Shown piece by piece: positions 35,899 through 44,362 of a DNA stretch of 52,136 bases. The notes under the pieces were generated by a model. It saw only the letters and a program-made list of their open reading frames with translations. It was not told where the DNA came from and made no database searches. This DNA comes from Streptomyces spongiae (lineage in GTDB: Bacteria > Actinomycetota > Actinomycetes > Streptomycetales > Streptomycetaceae): contig NZ_VJZC01000015.1 of the NCBI RefSeq assembly GCF_009377185.1, positions 1 through 52,136 of the forward strand, written 5' to 3'. How positions within the stretch are numbered: the first letter of the stretch is position 1; each line of letters opens with the position of its first letter. The translations under genes were made by a program, and so were the position numbers.

Positions 35899-38091
35899 TC
35901 AGGAGACGTCGGCCACAGAGAAGACCCCCGGTTCGGTGACCCCGTACAGCACCCCGCCCACCAGCAGCGGTGGCGTCGAACTCGGGTGCAACTCCTCGAA
36001 GGAGCGGCCCTGGGTGTCGAAGGAGGGGTCGGTGCGGCCGATCTCCTTGCCGGTGCGCGGGTCGAGGGCGAGGATGCTGGTGTCCGGCATGCCGACGTAC
36101 AACCGGCCGTCGTGGATGGCGGGTTCGCTGAAGACACGCAGATCGCGCGAGCTCGTCCACAGCGGCTTTCCGCGTTTCAGATCGAGGGCGAGCAGGGTCT
36201 CGTTGCCGTAGTCGAAGATGTACATGGTGTCGCCGTGCACCAGCGGCGGCGCTTCCGGCTCGACACTCCAGGGGAAGTCGATACGGCGGGTCTTCCCACT
36301 GCCGAGGTCCTGGATGAAGAAGGCCGCGGAGACCCCGGTGTCGTCCTCCCAGCGCGCGTAGTACGCCGTGCTGCCGTGGACCGTGGCCAGCCACAGATCA
36401 CCCTTGGGCGCCTTGACCGTGTCCACCGTCCGGCCGGTACGCGCGTCGATGCGGGCGATCCCACCGGAGCCCCCGCGCAGGTCGGCGTAGAGGGTTCCCT
36501 CGGGGCCCGCGTGGAAGGGGTCCGCTGTGGCGGAGGTGAGCTCGCGTCGCCACAGTTCCTCACCCGTGTCCGGTTCGTAGGCGGCATAGCGCGCGGTGTC
36601 GGAAGGCCCGAGTGCGCCCAGCCGTACGAGCAGTACGCCGCTCATGTACGCGAACTCGCCCAACACACCGTCCAGATGCCAGAGCCGCTTCCCGGTCCTG
36701 CCGTCGAAGGCGTCCACTCCCTCCGAACGGTCGGCACTGCTGACGTACACCACGCCGTCGTGGACGACCGGCGCGCGCAGCGAGAAGCTGCTGAACTTCT
36801 TGTCGCTCATGGGATTCGTCCAGTCCACACGGCCCGTCGCGGGGCTCAGGCGCATCAGCGCGATCCGTGGGGACGAGCAGAAGACCCCGAGCGCGTCCGC
36901 CGTGCACGCCGGACTCATGTCGAACGGGTCGTCCTTGGCCGGCTCCAGCGCGTTGCGCCACGGCTTCCAGCCCGGCGGTACCGAACCACGGGTCGCTCCC
37001 CGCGGATCGCTCTGGCCGGCCTCGACGGTCGCGGGTGCGGGGGGCTCGGCCATCAGGGCCACGGAGGTCGTACCCGCGATCCCGAGGACGACCGCGCCGA
37101 CGAGGCTGGTCCAAAGGATCTTCCTGCGCTGTTTCCGCCGGTTCTCTCCGTCCTGCCCGCTCTTCCTGGCCGGTCCGGTCCTTTTGGCCGTCCCGGGCGG
37201 CAGCGTCGCTGTTCCCGACACCACGGTCACCGGAATCGGGGACAGCTCGCTGTCGGGCTCCGCCCCGGACAGTTCCTCCGGCAGCCCGGCCAGCGCGTCC
37301 AGCACCTCACCCGACGTCGGCCGGTCCGCGGGCTCCTTCGCCAGACAGGCCGACACCAGCTGCCGTAGGGGCTCAGGAAGTTCGGCCAGCTCGGGCGTAC
37401 TGTGCACGGTGTTGTACGCGGCGAGATAGGCGTTCTCCGCCTCGAAGGGGCTGCGCCCGGTGGCCGCGTACACGAGCACCGCGCCCAGGGAGAAGACGTC
37501 CACGGCGGGGCCGACCTCACGCGGGCTGACGAACTGCTCGGGCGCCATGAACGGCGGCGAGCCCATCACCATGCCTGTCTGGGTACGCACCTCACTGCTG
37601 GCCGCGCGCGAGATGCCGAAGTCGATGACCCGTACCGTTCCGTCGCTGTCCCCGTCCTCCAGCAGTACGTTGCTGGGCTTGAGGTCCCGGTGCACGACCT
37701 CCGCTCGGTGAATCTCCCGCAGGGCCTCGGCGAGTTCGGTGCCGAGGCGGCGCAGCGCGGACCAGTCCAGCGGGCCCGACTCGGCGACCCGGTCGGCGAG
37801 TGTGCGGCCCGGGACGAACGCGGTGGCCATCCACGGCCGTTCCGCGTCCGGGTCGGCGTCGACGACCGGCGCCGTGAACGCTCCGCTGACCCGCCGGGCG
37901 GCCGCGATCTCCTGCCGGAACCTGGCCCGGAACTCGGCGTTGTCCGCGTACTTCGTATGCACGACCTTGACGGCCACGGCCCGCCCCGAGACCGACCTGC
38001 CCAGGTAGACCACGCCCATGCCGCCGGCCCCGATCCGCGATTCGATCCGGTATCCGCCGACAGACCGCGGATCATCCTCGCGCAGGGTCAC
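35899..38091 (-). CDS. receptor-like Ser/Thr protein kinase with C-terminal PQQ-type beta-propeller
   Basis: 730 residues from GTG 38091 (GGAGGAG 5 bases upstream). Kinase domain 12-275: GAGGMGVVYLG (P-loop), VAVKVVH (Lys), VHRDLKPSNVLL (catalytic loop), VRVIDFGISRA (DFG), FMAPEQF (APE). Linker and one membrane helix at about 320-345 (KILWTSLVGAVVLGIAG). Extracytoplasmic part 380-730 is a PQQ/pyrrolo-quinoline-type propeller: repeated blades such as GRVDWTNPM, GKRLWHLDGVLG, GEELWRRELT, GKEIGRTDPSF each followed by LYVG/LYAD-type strands. Likely senses an extracellular ligand; phosphorylation targets unknown. Confidence 0.94.
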   Translation of the reverse strand: MTLREDDPRSVGGYRIESRIGAGGMGVVYLGRSVSGRAVAVKVVHTKYADNAEFRARFRQEIAAARRVSGAFTAPVVDADPDAERPWMATAFVPGRTLADRVAESGPLDWSALRRLGTELAEALREIHRAEVVHRDLKPSNVLLEDGDSDGTVRVIDFGISRAASSEVRTQTGMVMGSPPFMAPEQFVSPREVGPAVDVFSLGAVLVYAATGRSPFEAENAYLAAYNTVHSTPELAELPEPLRQLVSACLAKEPADRPTSGEVLDALAGLPEELSGAEPDSELSPIPVTVVSGTATLPPGTAKRTGPARKSGQDGENRRKQRRKILWTSLVGAVVLGIAGTTSVALMAEPPAPATVEAGQSDPRGATRGSVPPGWKPWRNALEPAKDDPFDMSPACTADALGVFCSSPRIALMRLSPATGRVDWTNPMSDKKFSSFSLRAPVVHDGVVYVSSADRSEGVDAFDGRTGKRLWHLDGVLGEFAYMSGVLLVRLGALGPSDTARYAAYEPDTGEELWRRELTSATADPFHAGPEGTLYADLRGGSGGIARIDARTGRTVDTVKAPKGDLWLATVHGSTAYYARWEDDTGVSAAFFIQDLGSGKTRRIDFPWSVEPEAPPLVHGDTMYIFDYGNETLLALDLKRGKPLWTSSRDLRVFSEPAIHDGRLYVGMPDTSILALDPRTGKEIGRTDPSFDTQGRSFEELHPSSTPPLLVGGVLYGVTEPGVFSVADVS

Positions 38092-38207
38092 CGTATCTCC
38101 TCCACCGGTTCCGGCCTGGACGGCTCCGACGCGGCCCCCTCTGGCATGGACCGCTCACTTTAGTCGGCGACCGACGCACTCACCATGAACTCGGCGTCGC
38201 GTGGGGG

Positions 38208-38693
38208 TCAGCCGGACAAGCCGGACAAGGTGAGAACCACTTCGTCGATCTCCTCGCCGCGTGCGTGCGCGAAGCCCCGTTCGTTGTGGGTCACGACGAA
38301 CCCGGCCTTCTGCAGGACTCGGATGGAGCCGCCGTTGTCCGCGGCCGCACGGGCGTACAACGGGCGGTCCGCAACGACGTCGAGCAACTCCCGCAGCGCG
38401 GCCGTGGCGGCTCCACGGCCCCAGAACTCACGCCCGATCCAGTACGTGACCTCACGCTCCTCCGGCGGGCCGAACACCGCGGCGTGGCCGACGATCTCCC
38501 CGTTCTCGCCGACGACGGTGCACATGACGACCCGGGGATCGAGGCGGTTCCGTGCCCAGTGCGCGTCGAACGCGGCACGGTCCGAGGGATCCTTGGCGGT
38601 GAACGCCGCCATCCGCACCCCCTCGGGTTCGTTCATCTGGGCGTAGAAGACCGCCAGGTCACTGTCTCGCACGTCTCGCAGTGTGACGTCCAT
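38208..38693 (-). CDS. GNAT-family N-acetyltransferase
   Basis: 161 residues from ATG 38693 (GGAGG 5 bases upstream), reading MDVTLRDVRDSDLAVFYAQMNEPEGVRMAAF. Acetyl-CoA motif: YWIGREFWGRGAATAALRELLDVV, then AADNGGSIRVLQKAGF and DEVVLTLSGL. Length and layout are those of RimJ/RimL-like or antibiotic-type acetyltransferases; acceptor unknown. The gene's start overlaps the tail of the XRE-cupin gene by 35 bp, so the two are on one transcript. Confidence 0.9.
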   Translation of the reverse strand: MDVTLRDVRDSDLAVFYAQMNEPEGVRMAAFTAKDPSDRAAFDAHWARNRLDPRVVMCTVVGENGEIVGHAAVFGPPEEREVTYWIGREFWGRGAATAALRELLDVVADRPLYARAAADNGGSIRVLQKAGFVVTHNERGFAHARGEEIDEVVLTLSGLSG

Positions 38694-39288
38694 CAGAACC
38701 TCCAGGCAGTGACCGGTGAGACGGGGTGGAGCGGGGGCGCATGATGAGGGCGGCAACATGGTAAGTGCACGGCTCCTGGCCCGGGTTGGCGTAACCGTGG
38801 GTGACGTCGGCGGCGAAGTAGGCGGAGTCCCCCTCGCCGAGGTCGAGGATCTCGTCCCCGAGGGTCAGACGGAGCGTGCCGGACTGCACTGCGATGAACT
38901 CGTGGGAACCCGGGGCGTAGGCGGGGAACGTGCCGGCGTCGCAGCCGGGCGGCAGAGTGGTGCGGATCCATTCGAAGTTCACTCCGGGGACGACCGGGGA
39001 GAGGACGGTCCGGTGCCATCCGCCGGGCTCGTCGACGGTGTCCTGGTCGGCCGCTCGTCGCACGATGGCACGGCTCTGCGCGGACTGGGCGACGAGTTCG
39101 GGGAGGGGAACGCCGAGCCCTTCGGCGATGCGGGCGAGGACGGTGATCGTCGGGGCCTTCTGCCCGCGCTCGACCGACGACAGCATGCTCACACTCACGT
39201 CGGCCGCGTCCGCCAGGTGCTGGAGAGTCAGGCCTCGGCCGTGCCGCAGTCCCTGGATATGCCTGCCCAGCACCAACAGATCGAGCAT
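38659..39288 (-). CDS. XRE-family regulator with cupin sensor domain
   Basis: 209 residues from ATG 39288 (MLDLLVLGRHIQGLRHGRGLTLQHLADAADVSVSMLSSVERGQKAPTITVLARIAEGLGV, HTH at about 8-62). C-terminal cupin domain at about 110-190: WIRTTLPPGCDAGTFPAYAPGSHEFIAVQSGTLRLTLGDEILDLGEGDSAYFAADVTHGYANPG. Family members repress acetyltransferase or amine catabolism genes with a small ligand in the cupin. The region to the right (39289-39334) carries two short dyads and a TATAAT element, consistent with regulation of the divergent acetyltransferase gene and of itself. Confidence 0.93.
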   Translation of the reverse strand: MLDLLVLGRHIQGLRHGRGLTLQHLADAADVSVSMLSSVERGQKAPTITVLARIAEGLGVPLPELVAQSAQSRAIVRRAADQDTVDEPGGWHRTVLSPVVPGVNFEWIRTTLPPGCDAGTFPAYAPGSHEFIAVQSGTLRLTLGDEILDLGEGDSAYFAADVTHGYANPGQEPCTYHVAALIMRPRSTPSHRSLPGGSDGRHTARRARQ

Positions 39289-39291
39289 TAC

Positions 39292-39317
39292 GCTATAATA
39301 GCACATAGTTTCACTAT
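39292..39317. promoter_or_regulatory. two adjacent dyads in the divergent promoter of XRE-cupin and acetyltransferase genes
   Basis: GCTATAATAGC (39292-39302, perfect 11-bp dyad containing TATAAT) and ATAGT-TTC-ACTAT (39305-39317, perfect arms). The first would cover a -10 box for the rightward gene; both lie within the 46-bp divergent gap and would block both transcripts when occupied. Confidence 0.7.
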
Positions 39318-39334
39318 AGAGAAATGGGCTGGCG

Positions 39335-39877
39335 ATGGCAGATTTCGAGGCGACGATCCGTCCGGCGACCCCTAGGGACCTGAAGGCGGTGGCCGACATC
39401 TACGCGCACTACGTCCTGCACACCGTCGCCACGTTCGAGACAACGCCGCCGGACGTGGCCCACTGGGAGCGCCGGCTGGACGATCTCACCGGCCGCTCGC
39501 TGCCGTTCGTCGTCGCCGACCTCTCCGGGCAGGTGTCCGGTTTCGCGTACGCGGCCCCCTGGCGGCCCAAGCCCGCCTACCGCCACACGGTGGAGGACAC
39601 GATCTACCTCACCCCGGCCGCCACCGGCCGAGGCCTGGGCGGCGCCCTGCTGCGCGAGGTGATCGCCGGGGCGGCCCGGGCCGGGGTGCGGCAGATGATC
39701 GCGGTCATCGCCGACACGGGCAGCGACGCCTCAGCAGCGCTGCACCGCCGTTGCGGATTCACCGACGCCGGCCGTCTGACCGGCGTCGGCCGCAAGCACG
39801 GACGGTGGATCGACACGCTGCTGCTGCAGCGCGACCTGACGGCGGGCGACCGGGACGGGACCACGGCGGCATGGTGA
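39335..39877 (+). CDS. GNAT acetyltransferase, phosphinothricin-acetyltransferase-like
   Basis: 180 residues: ATIRPATPRDLKAVADIYAHYVLHTVATFETTPPD, FVVADLSGQVSGFAYAAPWRPKPAYRHTVEDTIYLTPAATGRGLGGALLREVIAG, DTGSDASAALHRRCGFTDAGRLTGVGRKHGRWIDTLLLQRDL. The YAxxWRxKxAYxxTVEDTIYL stretch and R-G-x-G-x-A/G motif are those of the bar/pat-type and MnaT-like enzymes, which acetylate phosphinothricin-like amines or methionine-related amino acids. Divergent from its likely XRE-cupin regulator. Confidence 0.9.
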   Translation: MADFEATIRPATPRDLKAVADIYAHYVLHTVATFETTPPDVAHWERRLDDLTGRSLPFVVADLSGQVSGFAYAAPWRPKPAYRHTVEDTIYLTPAATGRGLGGALLREVIAGAARAGVRQMIAVIADTGSDASAALHRRCGFTDAGRLTGVGRKHGRWIDTLLLQRDLTAGDRDGTTAAW

Positions 39878-39948
39878 CGCGGCCACGGGCCGTACCGGTC
39901 CCGCCTGATGACGAGCCCGGGACGCCCCGAGCGGTGGGGCCGGCGGAC

Positions 39949-40458
39949 TCAGGCGCCCACGGTCCCGTCGACACCCTCACGCAGAAAGTCCGCGTGCCCG
40001 TTGTGCCGGCCGTACTCCAGAAGCACGTGCAGCATGACCATCCGCAGCGACACCTCTTCACCCCACCTCGGCTGATACCCGGCCAGGTCCAGGGACGCGG
40101 CCTCCCGCTCGACACGGCGCGAGTTCTCCACCTCGGCCTCCCACGCCGCGAACGCCTCGGCCCTGGTCGACGCGCTCGCGTCGTACGCCGCCTGGAAGTC
40201 GATCTCGTCCGACCAGACCAGGGGCGCCTCGTTGTCCTCGAACGCCCGGCGGAACCAAGCGCGTTCCACCTCGGCCATGTGCCGCACCAGCCCGAGCAGC
40301 GACAGCGTGGACGGCGCCATCGACTGCTGCCGCAGCTCCTCGTCGGTCAGTCCTTCGCACTTCATGGCGAGGGTCGCGCGGTGGTAGTCGAGGAAAGCCC
40401 GCAGCATGTCGCGTTCGCTGCCGAAACTGGGCGGTCCTGTGCGAGGGTCACTGGTCAC
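39949..40458 (-). CDS. DinB family protein (DUF664)
   Basis: 169 residues from GTG 40458 (AGGAGC 8 bases upstream). Four-helix-bundle pattern: MLRAFLDYHRATLAMKCEGLTDEELR, SLLGLVRHMAEVERAWFRRAF, VSLRMVMLHVLLEYGRHNGHADFLREGVDG. The three metal-ligand histidines expected of the DinB/mycothiol-transferase fold are present (RHMAEVE, and the two in YGRHNGHADF). Probably a thiol S-transferase or unknown hydrolase. Starts with a repeated GTGACCAGTGACC. Confidence 0.9.
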   Translation of the reverse strand: MTSDPRTGPPSFGSERDMLRAFLDYHRATLAMKCEGLTDEELRQQSMAPSTLSLLGLVRHMAEVERAWFRRAFEDNEAPLVWSDEIDFQAAYDASASTRAEAFAAWEAEVENSRRVEREAASLDLAGYQPRWGEEVSLRMVMLHVLLEYGRHNGHADFLREGVDGTVGA

Positions 40459-40529
40459 TGGCCGTGCTCCTGATCCGTACCGACGGGGGTGGTCAGTATC
40501 CACCCCCGTCGGCGCTCGCCGGACCGACG

Positions 40530-41345
40530 TCATGGCTTGCGGGCGAGGCCCCCGTGTTCGCCCACGGGTTCCGGGGTGGGGGAGGCTGCGGCAGGGCGCC
40601 ACAGGGGGACCGAGACGACTCCGGGGTCGATGAGGTGCAGGCCGTCGAAGAAGGCGCTGATCTGGTCGACGGTGCGCAGGACGTAGGGGACGGCACCCGA
40701 TTCGTTGTAGGCGTCCTGGGCCCGCTCGAATGCCGGGTCGGTGCCCCGTGAACCGTCGTTGACGGAGAGATGGCTGCCGGGCGGCAGCGCGTCCATCAGG
40801 TGGGTGACGATCGAGCGCGCCTGATCGTGGTCGGCGATGTGACCGAGGATGTTGCTGAGGATGAGGGCGGTGGGACGAGTGAGGTCCAGCGTGCCGGCGG
40901 CAGCCGCCAGGATGCGGTCGGGGTCCAGCAGGTCGGCGTCGAGGTAGGAGGTCGCGCCTTCGGGAGAGGAACTGAGCAGGGTACGGGCGTGCGCGAGGAC
41001 CATCGGGTCCTTGTCGGCGTACACGATTCTGCTCTCCGGGGCGAGCCGCTGGGCCACCTCGTGGGTGTTGTCCACGGTGGGCAGGCCGGTGCCGATGTCC
41101 AGGAACTGCCGGATGCCTGCCTCGGCGACCAGGTAGGTGATGTTGCGGCGCAGGAAGGCGCGGCTGCTGCGGGCGATGGTCACGATGCCGGGGAAGACGG
41201 AGGTGTAGGCGTCGCCGGCTTCCCGGTCGACGGGGTAGTTGTCCGTCCCGCCCAGCCAGTAGTTCCAGATCCGGGCCGAGTGCGGCACCGAGGTGTCGAT
41301 CTTCTGATGTGCCGCTGGTTCGGGTGTGGTCACGGGGTCGGCCAT
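40530..41345 (-). CDS. SAM-dependent methyltransferase (Methyltransf_19/DUF574 type)
   Basis: About 271 residues. Hallmark start IDTSVPHSARIWNYWLGGTDNYPVDREAGD, SAM-binding FLDIGTGLPTVDNTHEVAQRLAP, VYADKDPMVLAHARTLL, and the late ISAFFDGLHLIDPGVVSVPLWRP. Streptomyces genomes carry many such genes; their substrates are largely unknown. ATG 41345 or the in-frame ATG 41354 may be used; neither has a strong ribosome binding site. Confidence 0.9.
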   Translation of the reverse strand: MADPVTTPEPAAHQKIDTSVPHSARIWNYWLGGTDNYPVDREAGDAYTSVFPGIVTIARSSRAFLRRNITYLVAEAGIRQFLDIGTGLPTVDNTHEVAQRLAPESRIVYADKDPMVLAHARTLLSSSPEGATSYLDADLLDPDRILAAAAGTLDLTRPTALILSNILGHIADHDQARSIVTHLMDALPPGSHLSVNDGSRGTDPAFERAQDAYNESGAVPYVLRTVDQISAFFDGLHLIDPGVVSVPLWRPAAASPTPEPVGEHGGLARKP

Positions 41346-41449
41346 GGGTACCATCCGTCTTCAGCCGGGGGGTGGATTGTTCAGCGCACAACGTACGTCC
41401 CAACGCTCCGGCGAGGTAGGCCAGTTCACATGGACGGTGGGGTAAGGCG

Positions 41450-42049
41450 TTGAAGACGGACGCAAGTGGCGACAGGAGCCTGCGCAAGACCGGATCGGAC
41501 GGTACGAGGGCCGGCACAGGTCCGGCCGGTGCCGGGAGGGGAGCCGGTGGCCGCGTCGGGGCGGGTGTGCTGGGTGTCCTGGTCCTGCTCCTCGGCCTGA
41601 TCCTCGTCGCCGTGGGCTACGAGGACGGCCCCAAGAAGGTGGCCGACGGCACGTCCGGGACGATCACCATCGCACGGTGCGGCAAGGCCGACGACTCGGC
41701 CGACGTGGAGTGCTCGGGCACCTTCCGCTCCGACGACGGCAAACTGCGCTACGACGTGGAGGACTTCGAGCCCGGCGCCGACCACGGCAAGGGCGAGAAG
41801 GTCGACGCGATGGCGTTCAGCACGGTGTCGTTCGACCCCGGCACTCCGGCGTCGTTCTACGTCGAGGGCGCGCGGGCCTGGTGCGTGGCCGCGGCGATGT
41901 TCGGTGTGTCGGCGCTCATGCTGAGCCGGGCCTTCGGCTCCAGGACCCGCCCCGTGCGGCGCGGGACGGCCGTCACCGGCCTCAGCCTGCTCTTCGGCGG
42001 TCTGCTGGGCTGCGGCCTCTGCGTGTTGGTGAACTCCGTGCTCGTGTAG
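41450..42049 (+). CDS. small membrane protein, hypothetical
   Basis: 199 residues from TTG 41450 (GGTAAGG 3-4 bases upstream; no ATG or GTG in frame ahead). Gly/Arg-rich N-terminus, membrane segment at about 38-60 (GVLGVLVLLLGLILVAVGY), a hydrophilic loop with two cysteines (IARCGKADDSADVECSGTF), then two more hydrophobic segments at about 145-165 and 175-197. No recognised family. Divergent from the methyltransferase gene. Confidence 0.72.
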   Translation: MKTDASGDRSLRKTGSDGTRAGTGPAGAGRGAGGRVGAGVLGVLVLLLGLILVAVGYEDGPKKVADGTSGTITIARCGKADDSADVECSGTFRSDDGKLRYDVEDFEPGADHGKGEKVDAMAFSTVSFDPGTPASFYVEGARAWCVAAAMFGVSALMLSRAFGSRTRPVRRGTAVTGLSLLFGGLLGCGLCVLVNSVLV

Positions 42050-42121
42050 GGGCTTCGGCTGGAGTCGCGGTTGGTGCAACCAGGGGGCTCTGCGCTGCCG
42101 TCGGGAGCCTTAACCAGGTAT

Positions 42122-42134
42122 TTCCGTAACGGAA
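42122..42134. promoter_or_regulatory. perfect 13-bp palindrome TTCCGT-A-ACGGAA
   Basis: Perfect 6-bp arms around one base, 65 bp upstream of the next gene's start, in an otherwise featureless gap (42050-42198). Likely an operator for the downstream unit; cognate regulator unknown. Confidence 0.6.
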
Positions 42135-42198
42135 GTTGGCGTCACGCGTGTATGCGCCAGACTGCCAGCAGAACGTGGGCGTACGGGGGGAGTGACGC

Positions 42199-43035
42199 AT
42201 GGCCGGGCGAAGACCAGTTGTAGGCGTGGCGGTGGGGGAGCCGAAGAAGGGGTCGGGTACCAGTACCGGCCCCAGTCCCAGTTCCAGCGCTTCGGCCGTT
42301 GCCGACGAGCCCTACACGCTCGCGGAGGAGCAGGCGCCGAAGACGCGGGGCGAGGCAGTCGCGTTTGTCCGTGGGCTCGATGTGCGGCCCGACTACTTCG
42401 CTACCGGGTACCGCAAGCGCAACCCCTTCGAGAGTGATCCGGCCCAGTGGGCCGTGCTCGGCGAGGACTGCCTGTGGCGGCGCGAGGCGTTGCCGGAGAC
42501 CGCGCTGGCCAGTCTCACTCGGGCGTTCGAGATGCCGGAACAGGGGGGTAAGGAAGCGGTGTACGTGTCGTTGACCGTCACCGTGCACGAGAACATCGTG
42601 GCCGCGCGGCGTGACATGGCCGGAGCGCTGGAGTCGGCGCTGCGCTGTCCCGAACAGCGGCTGAACGCCACGGACGTGGTGCGCGGCCTGTACTCCAGGG
42701 TCGACGCGTCCACCGACCTGCGGAACGCGGTCACCGAGGACGACCTGGTGGAGGCCGGGGAGTGGGTCGTCGACGGCGAGAACGAGGCGCACCCCTTCGA
42801 CTGGTACAAGTTCCGGGTCGGGCCGGTCACCGTGGCCGCGACCGCGCGGCACGGCGCGGGCCGGAGCAAGGAGGAGGACACCGCCGTCTCCAGCGATCTG
42901 GCCAAGGGCGTGGGCTTCGTCGCCGCCGAGATCGACAACTGGGGCGCGGCGGGCAGTGAGGGCGCCGCAGACGATTCGGGTGGCACGGACGGGGCCACGG
43001 ACGAACCGGCCGAGACGAAGGGGGCGGAGCAGTGA
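42199..43035 (+). CDS. hypothetical protein, sensor-domain-like, adjacent to kinase genes
   Basis: 278 residues from ATG 42199 (GGGGGGAG ribosome binding site). N-terminal 35 residues are low-complexity (GTSTGPSPSSSASAV), then a compact domain: YTLAEEQAPKTRGEAVAFVRGL, DPAQWAVLGEDCLWRREALP, ENIVAARRDMAGALESALRCPEQRLNATDVVRGLYSRVD, DWYKFRVGPVTVAATARHG; acidic disordered tail. The Ser/Pro/Thr linker is of the sort that follows a membrane anchor, but no signal peptide or membrane helix is present, so an anchor may have been lost or the protein is cytosolic. Its TGA overlaps the GTG of the broken kinase gene. Confidence 0.72.
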   Translation: MAGRRPVVGVAVGEPKKGSGTSTGPSPSSSASAVADEPYTLAEEQAPKTRGEAVAFVRGLDVRPDYFATGYRKRNPFESDPAQWAVLGEDCLWRREALPETALASLTRAFEMPEQGGKEAVYVSLTVTVHENIVAARRDMAGALESALRCPEQRLNATDVVRGLYSRVDASTDLRNAVTEDDLVEAGEWVVDGENEAHPFDWYKFRVGPVTVAATARHGAGRSKEEDTAVSSDLAKGVGFVAAEIDNWGAAGSEGAADDSGGTDGATDEPAETKGAEQ

Positions 43036-44269
43036 GCGAAGCATTGCGGTCGTCAGACCCGTCCCGCATCGCGGGGTTCCGGTTGCTGCGGCGGTGTGGG
43101 CGTCGGGGGACGACGAGGAGCCGTCCGCCGGCGGCGGGCGTCCCGTGTACGTCCTCGGCGTGCACACGTCCGCCGACGGGGGCGACGCCGCCGTCAGCCG
43201 GGCGAGCGAACGCGCCGCCCGCCTCGCCGTCGCCCAGCACAACGCGGCGCCGAAGCGCTCCTACGATCTGAAGGTGAAGGTACTGCCCGACCGGGGCGAC
43301 GCGGACACCGCCCGGAAGGTGGCCCTGGAGTTCACCGCCGACCGGAGCGTCGTCGCCGTCCTGGGACCGGTGGCCGAGATCCCGATGCGGACGGCCGCGG
43401 GCGTCTACGGCGAGGCAGGACTGACCCATGTGTCCAGCAGCACCGGTCAGCAGGACTACTTCGTGACGTCGCCGAAGACCTCGTTCCAGACCGGCGCCCC
43501 CCATCTGGCGCTCGGCACCTGGATCGCGTTTCACGCGCTGGCGACCAAGCAGTTGGCGCCGGCCGGCGTCGTGATCGACCGGGCCGGGGGCTCGATCATC
43601 CAGGACCAGGGCACCCCGCTGGTCACCGCCTGGCGCGACAAGCTGGGGGCCGAGGTCATACCCCGCGTCGTCGCGGAGGAGACCGACGACGGCCCGAAGG
43701 CGGTCCGCGAACTGCTCGCCGCAGGTGTGGGGGACTTCGTGTACCTGGGCACCCTGGATGCCACCGTCCGCACGGCCCGGGAGCTGGCCGCGGCCGACTT
43801 CACCGGGCCGCGCTGGATGCAGCACCAGCTGTACGGCTCGGACTTCCCGCGCCTCGCGGGCGACGCGGGCGAGGGCTGGTACGTGGTCACCTCGGCCGTG
43901 GATTCCTCCACGCTGACGACGAAGCAGGCCAAGGACTTCACAGCGGCGTGGCGGAAGCGCTACGGCGGCGTTCCGGAGCCGTATGCCACGGAGGCGTACG
44001 ACAGTGTGCGGATGATGCTCGCCGAGTTCGCCCGCACGGTCCCGGCCGGGGTACGCAAGCGGCCGGTGCGGGCCGACCTCGCCGAGCGGCTGGCGAAGGC
44101 GAAGTACGCCGGCATCGCTCGGACGTACACCTTCGGCGAGTACCACCAGTACGACAACACCGGGGACGGCTGGACTGACCAGACGTTCGTCCACGAGGTC
44201 CGCGGCGGGCGCTTCCGGCAGCTGGGATCGCTCGGCGATCTGAGTCGGGCGGGGCAGGCCCGGAGTTGA
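43032..44269 (+). pseudogene. Ser/Thr kinase gene with catalytic domain deleted; PBP-like sensor domain remains, out of frame
   Basis: GTG 43032 overlaps the upstream stop and starts MSEALRSSDPSRIAGFRLLRR, the usual N-terminus of a Streptomyces Ser/Thr kinase just before its P-loop. Instead of the P-loop the sequence changes character at about 43081-43095, and another frame then encodes AAVWASGDDEEPSAGG and a complete type-1 periplasmic-binding-protein domain (VYVLGVHTSADGG, AEIPMRTAAGVYGEAGLTHVSSST, GDFVYLGTLDATVRTARELAAADF, WYVVTSAVDSST, PYATEAYDSVRMML) to 44269. The same kinase + PBP arrangement is intact in the next gene, so about 250-330 residues of kinase and membrane anchor are missing here. 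The PBP part could still be made from an internal GTG (43094 or later) but would lack its kinase. Confidence 0.8.
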
Positions 44270-44362
44270 CGGAGCGCCGTGGCCGGCGAGGGACCGGAGC
44301 CCGGCGCAGTCGGTGGCAGGTCGGGCGGGCGGGAACGATCGGGGAACGGAGGGGCTGCTGAC

